Shown here: positions 1 to 11,502 of the stretch, piece after piece
Layout of the letters: each line of letters begins with the position of its first letter
Position numbering within the stretch: the first letter of the stretch is position 1
Source of the DNA: Odontocerum albicorne
Lineage: Eukaryota; Arthropoda; Insecta; Trichoptera; Odontoceridae
DNA length: 64,000 nucleotides
Direction of reading: 5' to 3'
Assembly (NCBI GenBank): GCA_949825065.1
Contig: OX463865.1
Span: forward strand, 18,530,747 to 18,594,746
The notes under the pieces: model-generated
Told to the model about the DNA's origin: nothing
What the model saw: only the letters and a program-made list of their open reading frames with translations
Database searches by the model: none
Program-made: the position numbers and the translations under genes

Positions 1-204
1 ATGATTCGTGATGTTTGCGATTCCACGTTATCAGCAGTGCATTGACGAGAATGGTCTTCAATTTGACCATTAACGATAATTAAAAAAAATATTCGATATT
101 TTTCTTTAGTTACCAGTTTTAATCTTAGATATACCGTAATAAGTATTAAATTTATAATTATTCCAAGTGTGTATACATTTTTTGGGACATCTATGTATAC
201 AGTT

Positions 205-862
205 TAAAAATGATCGAAGCCACTTCTTTGTTTTTTTTTAGAAGAAATTAATAAGCATAATATCATGTTAAAATATCAACTCATGTTGATATTTTGAATT
301 TTACACATTAAACAAATGTTGATTTTTAAAATTTAAAGAATTCGATAATATAGTATTTACAAAAAATGATCTAAGCCACTTCTTTGTTTTTTTAAGAAGA
401 AATTAATAAGCATAAATAATATGTTAAAATATCAACTCCTGTTGATTTTTTAAATTTTACACATTAAACAAATGTTGATTTTAAAAATTTTAAGAACTCA
501 GTAATATTTACAAAAAATGTTTTTTTTAGAAGAAATTAATAAGCATAATGTCATGTTAAAATATCAACTCATGTTGATTTTTTAAATTTTACACATTAAA
601 TAAATATTGATTTTTTTAATTTTAAAAACTCAATAATATTTACAAAAAATTATTCAAGCCACTTCTTTGTTATTTTTTTAGAAGAAATTAATAAGCATAA
701 TGTCATGTTAAAATATCAACTCATGTTGATTTTTTAAATTTTACACATTAAACAAATGTTGATTTTTTTAATTTTAAAAACTCAATAATATTTACAAAAA
801 ATGGTCCAAGCCACTTCTTCGTTTTTTTTTTAGAAGAAATTAATAAGCATATATATTATCAA
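205..862. repeat. Tandem array, ~152-bp unit, about 4.5 copies
   Basis: The phrase AAGCCACTTCTTTG recurs near 215, 370, 658 and 810, each time followed by a T-run, GAAGAAATTAATAAGCATAA and an ATCAACTCATGTTGAT segment. The spacing is about 152 bp. The third unit lacks about 20 bp at its start. The internal ATCAACTC/ATGTTGAT is a small palindrome. Bases 1-204 and 863-1280 show no gene; I see only AT-rich unique sequence there. Confidence 0.85.
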
Positions 863-1280
863 CTCAATTCCAATTTAAAATATCTTTATTATACACAAAC
901 CCATACAAAGCGACGCCATCGTTCCTCAGATATATCCAAACATGTGGGATGGATCTTTCTTGAATAAATACACTCTAATAATCAAAACAATATTTATGTT
1001 AGTAAGTATTCAAATGATAATGTAAAAGATTCATTGGACTTGTCAAAATTTGATTAATTATGTTAACCCATTAGTACCCATAATTTTACTTCAGTTAACG
1101 TTTTTACATCCCAAATCGTTAAAACGTGGGTAAATAAAATGTCAAAAAGTTTATCTCACAAATAAAATTATTATTATTTTGATCAAGGGTTTCTTTTGAA
1201 TTGTTTCTCATTCAAACACACTTTTTTTTAATTTATAATTTAACAATATATTTTTTTTAAAAAACCATTAAATAAAAAAT

Positions 1281-1525
1281 TTGTTCCGCAAGAAAGATCT
1301 TTGTATCTCAGTGCTACTTACTTTACATGTGTAACTATAATTTGTTCCTCAAGAAAGATCTTTGTATCTCAGTGCTACTTACTTTACATGTGTAACTATA
1401 ATTTGTTCCTCAAGAAAGATCTTTGTATCTCAGTGCTACTTACTTTACATGTGTAACTATAATTTGTTCCTCAAGAAAGATCTTTGTATCTCAGTGCTAC
1501 TTACTTTACACGTGTGACTATAATT
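1281..1525. repeat. Tandem array, 61-bp unit, 4 copies
   Basis: TTGTTCC(T/G)CAAGAAAGATC starts at 1281, 1342, 1403 and 1464, an exact 61-bp period with very few differences between copies. This suggests recent duplication. Short open frames across it are chance products. Confidence 0.95.
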
Positions 1526-1621
1526 TAGAGTTAAATTATTTTTTAATATATTTTTTTATAAATGCTCTCTTTTATTTCCATCACTCATACCTCTATAATA
1601 GTTTTACAGGAGATCAGTGGT

Positions 1622-3045
1622 AAATGGTGTCATGTAACTGAAATCAAGATGGATGGATGGTGTCATGTAACTGAAATCAAGATGGATGGATGGTGTCGTG
1701 TAACTGAAATCAAGATGGATGGACGGTATCATGTCACCAAAATTAACGTGGATGGATGGTGTCGTCTTACTAAAATCAAGATGGATGGATGGATGGTATC
1801 GTATAACTGAAATCTAGATAGATGGATTGTGTCCTGTAACTGAAATCAAGATGGATGCATGGTGTCATGTCATCAAAATCAAGATGGATGGATGGTGTTG
1901 TGTAACTGAAATCAAGATAGATGGATTATGTCGTGTAACTGAAATCAAGATGGATGTATGGTATCGTATAACTGAAATCAAGATACATGGATTGTGTCGT
2001 GTAACTGAAATCAAGATGGATGGATGGTGTCATGTCATTAAAATCAAGATGGATGGATGATATCGTATAACTGAAATCAAGATAGATGGATTGTGTCGTG
2101 TAACTGAAATCAAGATGGATAGATGGTGTCATGCCACCAAAATTAAGATATATGGATTGTGTCGTATAACTGAAATCAAGATAGATGGATTGTGTCATGT
2201 AACTGAAATTAAGATGGATGGATGGTGTCTTGTAACTGAAATCAAGATGGATAGATGGTGTCATATCACAAAAATCAAGATGGATGGATAGTGTCGTGTA
2301 ACTGAAATCAAGATGGATGGATGGTGTCATGTCACCAAAATTACGATGGATGGATGGTATCGTATAACTGAAATCAAGATAGATGGATTGTGTCATGTAA
2401 CTGAAATCAAGATGGATGAATTGTGCCGTGTAAGTGAAAGCAAGATGGATGGATGGTGTCATGTCTCTAAAATCAAGATGGATGGATGGTGTCATGTCAC
2501 TAAAATCAAGATGGATGGATGGTGTCATGTAACTGAAATCAAGATAGATGGATTGTGTCGTGTAACTGAAATCAAGATGGATGGAAGGTGTCATGTCACT
2601 AAAATCAAGATGGATGGATGGTGTTGTTTAACTGAAATCAATATAGATGGATTGTGTCTTGTAACTGAAATCAAGATGGATGGATGGTGTCATGTAACTG
2701 AAACCAAGATGGATGAATTGTGTCGTGTAAGTGAAAGCAAAATGGACGGATGGTGTCATGTCTCTAAAATCAAGATGGATGGATGGTGTCATGCCACCAA
2801 AATTAAGATGGATGGATAGTATCGAATAACTGAAATCAAGATAGATGGATTGTGTCATGTAACTGAAATCAAGATGGATGAATTGTGTCGTGTAAGGGAA
2901 AGCTAGATGGATGGATGGTGTCATGTCTCGAAAATCAAGATGGATGGATGGTGTCGTGTCACCAAAATCAAGATGGATGGATGGTGTTATGTAACTGAAA
3001 TCAAGATAGATGGATGGTGTCGTGTCACCAAAATCAAGATGGCAA
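1622..3045. repeat. Minisatellite, 33-bp unit, about 43 copies
   Basis: The core is TGGTGTCATGTAACTGAAAT followed by CAAGATGGATGGA. Variants alternate CATGTAACTGAAATCAA with CATGTCACCAAAATCAA. The 33-bp unit equals 11 codons, so an 11-residue repeat (WCHVTEIKMDG) stays open for long stretches on the plus strand, and a TPSIHLDFSYM-type repeat stays open on the minus strand. Stops at several units and the lack of any start or splice context argue against a gene. Confidence 0.95.
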
Positions 3046-3330
3046 AATTTTACTTGACTTACCTTATTTTTACAATCCAAAAAATGGCCATGATACAGCC
3101 TTTGGGAAGTGTTGTTCAAATTATAATTTTTTAGTGATCATGTAATTTATAATTCGATTTTTTTTGTGAAATTTGTTTCCTTGAATTTAAATAAATGGAC
3201 TTTTACTGTACCTTAACTTTTTTTATAATTATATTTCTTTTTCAGTTTGTGCTCTTTCTATTTAAGATCTGTTCTGGGATTTTTAAAAAGGAGTCAAGTA
3301 TTCTCCAGTATACATCAAAATTGACTTGAC

Positions 3331-3913
3331 TATTCTAAAGAAAATGTTGCATGGTCCTTGTGACGTTTCACAGATTTGCCCCAATACAGCCTTGTAACGA
3401 CGTTCAGTAATTTTAATTATTTTATCAACTTTAATATACACCTCGATTCTAATAAATAGCAAGTTATTTAGGTAAATACATCACATAAAACTAACAATAA
3501 TGACAAATTAATACATCTTGTTACAAATTAGCAAAAATATGTCCGTTTGTGAAAATCAAATAATATTTGGCGACGTTTATCAAAAGTCACTAAATACGTT
3601 AGTCCGCATTGGCTAGGGATGGGGTATACGATATTTGGATTTTCGATTTTTTATACATAAAATTAAATGTTCGTAATTAGTATTAATTCATAGAGGATCT
3701 TGGCCTATTTAAAGATAGATACAAATCATACAATACATTAGAAAGTCAGTATAATGAAAATTAGGAATTAAAACGTCAGTTTAGAGAAAAACAATTTTTC
3801 GATTTATAAAAAAAAGATTCGATTTGTAAAAAAAAAAAAACGATTTTAACCCATCCCTTTGAGACATGACATTTCAAACGTCACAGAGACAATGCTACAT
3901 TTTCATGAGTATA
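3331..3913 (+). mobile_element. MITE-A copy 1 (TIR element, ~580 bp)
   Basis: One of five dispersed copies of a non-coding element with inverted ends: CTAAAGAAAATG(T/C)..GCATGGTCC at the left, and ..GACAATGCTACATTTTC at the right. Internal landmarks are TTTGCCCCAATACA, a CTCGATTCTAATAAATAGC segment, GGCTAGGGATGGGGTATACG and CCCATCCCTTTGAGACATG. Flanking TA dinucleotides in other copies suggest a Tc1/mariner-type TA target. The other copies are near 20197, 47667, 48811 and 51872. Confidence 0.8.
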
Positions 3914-3952
3914 GCAAAACTCTTTTTCCCAGGTTCATATTCTATACATTTT

Positions 3953-4140
3953 ATTTTGATTAACCATCCAAACTGACTCCATAATTTTGATTAACCATCC
4001 AAACTGACTCCATAATTTTGATAAGCCATCCAAACTGACTCCATAATTTTGATTAACCATCCAAACTGACTCCATAATTTTGATAAGCCATCCAAACTGA
4101 CTCCATAATTTTGATTAACCATCCAAACCGACTCCATAAT
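3953..4140. repeat. Tandem array, 31-bp unit, 6 copies
   Basis: The unit is TTTTGATTAACCATCCAAAC plus TGACTCCATAA. Units 3 and 5 carry GATAAGCC instead of GATTAACC, so a two-unit pattern was itself duplicated. 4141-4529 holds no recognisable feature. Confidence 0.9.
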
Positions 4141-4529
4141 AGAAAAAAAAAACGTTATTAATTGGAATAGTTAAAAGCTTTATTTATAATTATTTTTATC
4201 TCAAATACAGTTTAAACTGTCTTAAAAATACGATACTACATTTTTTCAGTGATTGCAAAGCTTTTGTATTTTTTAATGTCATTCTGGCCGATATAGATTT
4301 ATGATATTTATTTCATTGTGTAATCAATCTTCAATAATTATCACTAATTAACAAGTTTTTTTGTAACAAGGGTGAAAACGGTCATTTTAGGTCAATTTTT
4401 GTGTGCTGATAACGAATATGAACAGTTCATAATGTAAATGTAAATTAGCAGCATTGAAAATGTTCCATCGCGTACCTTTTAAGAGAAAAACTTGAAATTA
4501 GTTTTTGACTGAAACTGAAACTTTTGAAA

Positions 4530-4660
4530 GATGAAAAGTTCGAAAAAAATTTAAGTGTTGAAGAACTAGAAACTTGGAAAGACTTTGGAAGAGTTGTAAG
4601 TGGTTTCCTAGGTAATAATAAAACTTGTACAAGAACTCTTGCAGTTACCAGAAGCTAGGA
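4530..4660 (+). pseudogene. Fragment of a dispersed repeat-associated protein
   Basis: Starting at 4530, about 40 codons are open (DEKFEKNLSVEELETWKDFG, then RVVSGFLGNNKT). From memory this resembles a conserved block found in many uncharacterised arthropod and vertebrate repeat-borne proteins, the one followed in complete copies by an ERFHQDI segment. That downstream part is missing here; the frame runs into the 99-bp satellite. I cannot name the function. It is probably a transposon-derived scrap. Confidence 0.3.
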
Positions 4661-4675
4661 TGTCGAATGTTACTG

Positions 4676-6180
4676 AAAATACAATCTCTAAAAATGTAGC
4701 TAGTAATCTGTATATGGCTGTTTACTGTAATGTAGGGGCTTCTACGTTATCTAATTTGAGTTTTCATTCAATTTAATATGCAATCTCTAAAAATGTAGCT
4801 AGTAATCTGTATATGGCTGTTTACTGTAATGTAGGGGCTTCTAAGTTATCTAATTTGAGTTTTCATTCAATTTAATATACAGTCTCTAAAAATGTTGCTA
4901 GTAATCTGTATATGGCTGTTTACTGTAATGTAGGGGCTTCTAAGTTATCTAAGTTGAGTTTTCATTCAATTTAATATACAATCTCTAAAAATGTTGCTTG
5001 TAATCTGTATATGGCTGTTTACTGTAATGTAGGGGCTTCTAAGTTATCTAATTTGAGTTTTAATTCAATTTAATATACAATCTCTAAAAATGTTGCTAGG
5101 AATCTGTATATGGCTGTTTACTGTAATGTAGGGGCTTCTAAGTTATCTAATTTGAGTTTTAATTCAATTTAATATACAATCTCTAAAAATGTTGCTAGTA
5201 ATCTGTATATGGCTGTTTACTGTAATGTAGGGGCTTCTAAGTTATCTAATTTGAGTTTTCATTCAATTTAATGTACAATCTCTAAAAATGTTGCTAGTAA
5301 TCTGTATAGGGCTGTTTACTGTAATGTAGGGGCTTCTAAGTTATCTAATTTGAGTTTTCATTCAATTTAATATACAATCTCTAAAAATGTTGCTAGGAAT
5401 CTGTATATGGCTGTTTACTGTAATGTAGGGGCTTCTAAGTTATCTAATTTGAGTTTTCATTCAATTTAATATACAATCTCTAAAAATGTTGCTAGTAATC
5501 TGTATATGGCTGTTTACTGTAATGTAGGGGCTTCTAAGTTATCTAATTTGAGTTTTCATTCAATTTAATGTACAATCTCTAAAAATGTTGCTAGTAATCT
5601 GTATAGGGCTGTTTACTGTAATGTAGGGGCTTCTAAGTTATCTAATTTGAGTTTTCATTCAATTTAATATACAATCTCTAAAAATGTTGCTAGGAATCTG
5701 TATATGGCTGTTTACTGTAATGTAGGGGCTTCTAAGTTATCTAATTTGAGTTTTCATTCAATTAAATATACAATCTCTAAAAATGTTGCTAGTAATCTGT
5801 ATATGGCTGTTTACTGTAATGTAGGGACTTCTAAGTTATCTAATTTGAGTTTTCATTCAATTTAATATACAATCTCTAAAAATGTTGCTAGTAATCTGTA
5901 TATGGCTGTTTACTGTAATGTAGGGGCTTCTAAGTTATCTAATTTGAGTTTTAATTCAATTTAATATACAATCTCTAAAAATGTTGCTAGTAATCTATAT
6001 ATGACTGTTTACTGTAATGTAGGGACTTCTAAATTATCTAATTTGAGTTTTCATTCAATTTAATATACAATCTCTAAAAATGTTGCTAGTAATCTGTATA
6101 TGGCTGTTTACTGTAATGTAGGGGCTTCTAAGTTATCTAAGTTGAGTTTTAATTCAATTTAATATACAATCTCTAAAAAA
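4676..6180. repeat. Satellite, 99-bp unit, about 15 copies
   Basis: ATCTCTAAAAATGT(T/A)GCTAG recurs every 99 bp (for example 4981, then 5080), followed by GTAATCTGTATATGGCTGTT and a CTTCTAAGTTATCTAATTTG segment. A marked variant (ATGTACAATC with TATAGGGCTG) occurs at 5271 and 5568, exactly 297 bp apart, so three-unit blocks were duplicated together. Confidence 0.95.
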
Positions 6181-6189
6181 AGTTGATTC

Positions 6190-7540
6190 GATCAACTTTA
6201 TAAAAAAGGCTATTTTTTTTAATAAACAATTGGTATATAAGGTCAGTTTTTCTTATGGCAATTATTATTTATTCTGCTTTTTTTATTTTTCTATTTAACA
6301 ACATTGTATTCTGTGTCTAAATTTAGTATTTCAGGATATTATTTATTTTCATTGTTGTAATTACGACTTTTGAAATGCGCAAAAACGTACTTATTTTATT
6401 AAAACACTCCCCCTTCTGTTACATAAAAATGTTACGTGTTACAAACTTTTCACTGCAATTTTCGTAATCAGCAGGGTGGATTTAGTATGAATCAGCTAAT
6501 TTAATCTCTGTTATAGACAAAAAGTTAAAATTTGTTAACTAGTGAATCTGTGTGAATATACCGCAAAAGATACATGACTTGGTGGTTTTTATCATGTATC
6601 TAATCTTCTCATTTCTTTTTTACACCTTCCTTTATATAACATTTTATAATCTGAAAAATAAAAAAATACAAATAAACAATGTTTATCGAGACGAAAGAAA
6701 ATATTTAACTAAATAATCTTTCTAGAGAGCTTAAAAAATGGATACATTGAGTTGATTTTTATCACAATTATTATACAACTTTGGTCACCTCATTATACTG
6801 CTGCATTTGTGTGTCTGAATAATACTAATAATAATAAAAATACATTATATATAGTTAGGAAATTAACACTGTGTAGGTTGATCCGGAGACGAGATATGCC
6901 GTTCCATAAATCTGTGCGCGCCACGCCATTGACGAGATATCTCGTCAACAATTTGGTATCTAATTACTGCATCACAACTAAAAGTTATTGACACATTTAT
7001 AAATCAGCACACACACTGACATCTATCCAAATCATGTACAAACATTTTATATTTTTTCGAAAAATCTTTGAACCACTTATATTCGAAGACAGTTCCATTT
7101 GACAGCTGTAGATGGCATCGTTCAAGGCTGTTCCTTTTTAAAGTTGTAGTCGAAATCCTTAGTTCATTGTTTATAAAGTTCGCGATGATACATATTTTTG
7201 TATGTTGTTTTTTATGGTAATTTTACTTAACTTCTTTATTTCTTGCTGTGTAATGAAATATTTATTGCATATTGGATATTGGTCTTGTGTAAATATGAGC
7301 GGTGTAACAACTCTGAACATGTGTTGAATTTTAAATTTGAATTTTTATTAATAAATACTGTTTTAAGTGTTACATTTCACAATTTCTCGTAAGTCTATAT
7401 AATTTTAAGAAAAAAATGGAAATTGATCGAGTTATTTTTTTGCAAATTATGTTCGGCCTGACGGGATTCAGTATATTTTAATGCGTCAGAGAAAAGGTTA
7501 AAGACTCGTAAAGACTCGAGTATATACATTTAAAATCACC
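6190..7540. other. AT-rich stretch with no supported gene
   Basis: I find no homologous frame or repeat here apart from scattered AT-rich sequence and a GACGAGATATGCC/GACGAGATATCTC near-repeat around 6890-6945. The far end is the 3' flank of gene K1. TTTATT at 7344-7349 is a polyadenylation-signal candidate (AATAAA on the minus strand) about 200 bp past the K1 stop. Confidence 0.5.
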
Positions 7541-7542
7541 AT

Positions 7543-10500
7543 TCACTTTGTTTCCAATGCACACACGCCATTCGATTCCCTCATAACTTTTCTATCATCT
7601 GAGAAATTAATAACTTATAAAAAAAATCCACTTTCACTTATCTTTCATTGCCCATATATCACATTGCTCGCACATATATCCCAATGCTCGCCCATATATT
7701 ACATTGCTCGCTTACATATCACTTTGCTCGCCCATATATCACATTGCTCGCCTATATATCACATTGCTCGCCCATATACCACATTGCTCGCCCATATATC
7801 ACATTGCTCGCCCATATACCACATTGATCGCCCATATATCACATTGTTTGCCCATAATGCATAATGCTCGCCCATAAAATATATAGCACATTGCTCGTCT
7901 ATATATCACATTGCTCACCTACATATCACATTGCTCGCCCATATATCACATTACTCGCCTATATTTCACATTGCTTGCCCATATACCACATTGCTCACCC
8001 ATATATCACATTGCTCACCTACATATCACATTGCTCGCCCATATATCACATTGCTCGCCTATATATCACATTGCTCACCTACATATCACATTGTTCGCCT
8101 ATATATCACATTGCTCGCCCATATATTCGCCCATATATCACATTGCTCATCCATTTATCACATTGCTCGTTTATTTAACACATTGCTCGCCCATATATCA
8201 CATTGCTCGCCCGTATATGACATTGCTCGCTTCTATATCACATTTCTTGCCTATATATCACATTTCTCGACCATATATCATATTACTCGCCCATGTATTC
8301 GCCCATATATCACATTGTTTGTCCAGTCATCACATTGCTCATCCATTTATCACATTGCTCGCCCATATATTCGCCCAGATATCACGTTGCTCACCCAATT
8401 ATTGCATTGCTCGCCTATATATCACATTGCTCGCCTATATATCACATTGCTTGCCCATATATCACATTACTCATCCATATATCACATTACTCGTCCAAAT
8501 ATTCTCCCATATACCACATTGCTCGCCCAAATATCACATTGCTCGCCTATATATCACATTGCTAGCCTATATATCACATTGCTAGCCCATAAATCACATT
8601 GCTCGCCCATATACCCCATTGCTCGCCTATGTATCACACTACCTGCCCATATTTCCCATTGTTCAACTATATATCACATTGCTCGCCCATATATCACATT
8701 GCTCGCTCATATATCACATTACTCGCCCATATATTCGCCCATATATCACATTGCTCATCCATTTATCACATTGCTCGTTTATTTAACACATTGCTCGCCC
8801 GTATATGACATTACTCGCCTCTATATCACATTGCTCGCCTATATATCACATTTCTCGACCATATATCACATTACTCGCCCATGTATTCGCCCATATATCA
8901 CATTGCTTGTCCATTTATCACATTGCTCATCCATTTATCACATTGCTCGCCCATATATTCGCCCAGATATCACATTTCTCACCCAATTATCACATTGCTC
9001 GCCTATATAACACATTGCTCGCCTATATATATCACATTGCTTGCCCATATATCACATTGCTCATCCATATATCATATTACTCGTCCAAATATTCTCCCAT
9101 ATACCGCATTGCTCGCCCATATATCACATTGCTCGCCTATATAACACATTGCTCGCCTATATATATCACATTGCTTGTCCATATATCACATTGCTCATCC
9201 ATATATCATATTACTCGTCCAAATATTCTCCCATATACCGCATTGCTCGCCCATATATCACATTGCTCGCCTATATATCACATTGCTCGCATATATATCA
9301 CATTGCTCGCCTATATATCCCATTTCTCACCCATATATCACTTTGCCCGCCCATGTATCACATTGCTCGTTCATGTATCACATTACTCGCCCATATAGTA
9401 CATTGTTCGCATATATATCACATTGCTCGCCTATATATCACATTTCTCGCCCATATATCACATTTCTCGCCCATATATCACATTACTCGCCCATATATTT
9501 CTCCATATATCACATTGCTAGTTCATTTATCACATAGCTCGTCCATTTATCACATTGCTCGCCCATATATCACATTGCTCGCCCGTATATGACATTGCTC
9601 GCCCATGTAACACATTTATCACATAGCTCGTCCATTTATCACATTGCTCGCCCATATATCACATTGCTCGCCCGTATATGACATTGCTCGCCCATGTAAC
9701 ACATTTCTCGCCCATATATCACATTGCTCGCCCATATATAACATTGTTCGCCTATATATATCCCATTGCTCGCCCATATATCACATTGATCGTCCATATA
9801 TCACATTGATCGTCCATATATCACATTGCTCGCTTTATCACATTGCTCGTCCATACATCACATTGCTCGCCCATATATCACATTTACTTCTATCATCATA
9901 ACTTTAAATTTAAAAGTTAAATCGAATCGATAATGATGTGAAAACCATGTTTGTGCTCCTCTGATGTTGTGGTGAAAACCTCGTTCGTGTTCCCCTTATT
10001 ATGAAGTGAAAACCTTATTCATGCTCTCCTGATGACGAAGTGAAAATCTAATTCAATACATTGTTTTTTGTTTTTAAATCTTCTTTATATTTCTTTTGTT
10101 GTATTTTTTAGTCTTTTAATAATAGTGAGTTCAAGCCCCGAGTTAGTGAGTTCAAGCTCCGAGTTAGTGAGTTCAAACCCAAAGCTAGAGCGCCCTTGAG
10201 AAGAATCGTTCTCTAAACATAAAAATACCTTTTTATTATTTTTTTTTCATTGAAGGGCTAAGAAAACTTTTTTGCCGTGCCACATTGATTTGATTAGTAT
10301 AGTCACGTCGCTGACTTGAACGCTACAATCATACGAAAGAACATAAAGAAATAAAATAAGAAAGAAAGAGGAAGGACGAACTCACTTCTGCCAGTCTTGC
10401 AGTTCTCTTGTTTCATCAAGCACTTGTTGATGAAGTCACGCAATTCCCCCTGGTCATCAAAAGCACACAGAGGATCCAATAGATAAGAACAGACTTTTGG

Positions 10501-11470
10501 ACATTTCTCGACCTCTATAGCACATATGCTCGCTATCACTGCAACCATAATAAGGTGTCATGTAAGAATATATGATATCTCGATGGTTGTTTGATTTGTA
10601 CAGTCTGTTTCACAAGAGCGTGTACGACAATTTTTTTTCTTGAAAACCGTTAGAGGGGAGATTCAAACGCGAGTTGGTAGCAGGACCCTTCCCCCAAGAT
10701 GTTTTGTATAGAAAAAGTCTTAAATTTAAGTTTAAATATATCAGAGGGCTTTATTACCATCTGCCCAAAAGTGGTTTATAAGAAAAAAAAATGGAAATTG
10801 GCTACTGCAAGAGGACAATGACCCAAAACATCGGAGTCGTCTTTGTACTGCGTGGAAACAGGAAAATGACGTTGACGTAATGGATTGGCGGCTGTCACAG
10901 TCACCAGATGCAAATCCCATAGAAAATGTTTGGGAACTCATGAAGTTCAGGCTCCGAGGGGAATCTGGAGCGTCAAGCAGTTATTTCGACAGATTCGACT
11001 TATAGTATATGGAAGTCTTTGCCCCTAGATTATGCTATAAAATGAGTAGAAAGTATGCCTCGGAGATGTTGGGCAATTATTACTAGTGGAGGCGACTGGA
11101 CAACTCTTTAATAATAAAGCACCACGGTTTATGTCATGTACGAGTATGTGTGCATTTTTTTAATGGTTTATCCCAAATCGTTTTTCGGGTCTCAAGTGAT
11201 GGATAGCTTGTTCGGAGTTTCGGTCCGATGGTAGGACACCTTACTCCTTCATCGGATAAGTTCTGACTGTTAAGATATTTATTGGAAATTTTTGGATCTT
11301 TTTGGGAATCGGGAAAGGATAGGTTTGTGGTAATTGTTTTGATTTTATGAATGATTATGAGAAATTATAAACGATTAAATACATATATAAATATGATGAT
11401 ATATACATAATATTAAATACAAATATACATAAATTTGTGTCGTCACACACTGTTTTATATTGAATGGGTG

Positions 11471-11502
<32 letters not shown>

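Noticed and set aside
1562..3134. 11-residue repeat protein
   Set aside because: Broken by stops at several units on both strands; no gene context.
6752..6991. 79-codon frame
   Set aside because: No motif, no splice or promoter context, AT-rich chance frame.
7004..7066. Alternative K1 exon 3 (ending in several Cys codons)
   Set aside because: The acceptor is purine-rich and the C5-C6 spacing is longer; 7598-7543 has a much better acceptor.
7664..9901. Frames of up to 359 codons as a repetitive secreted protein
   Set aside because: Array by-products of a 20-bp unit inside K1 intron 2.
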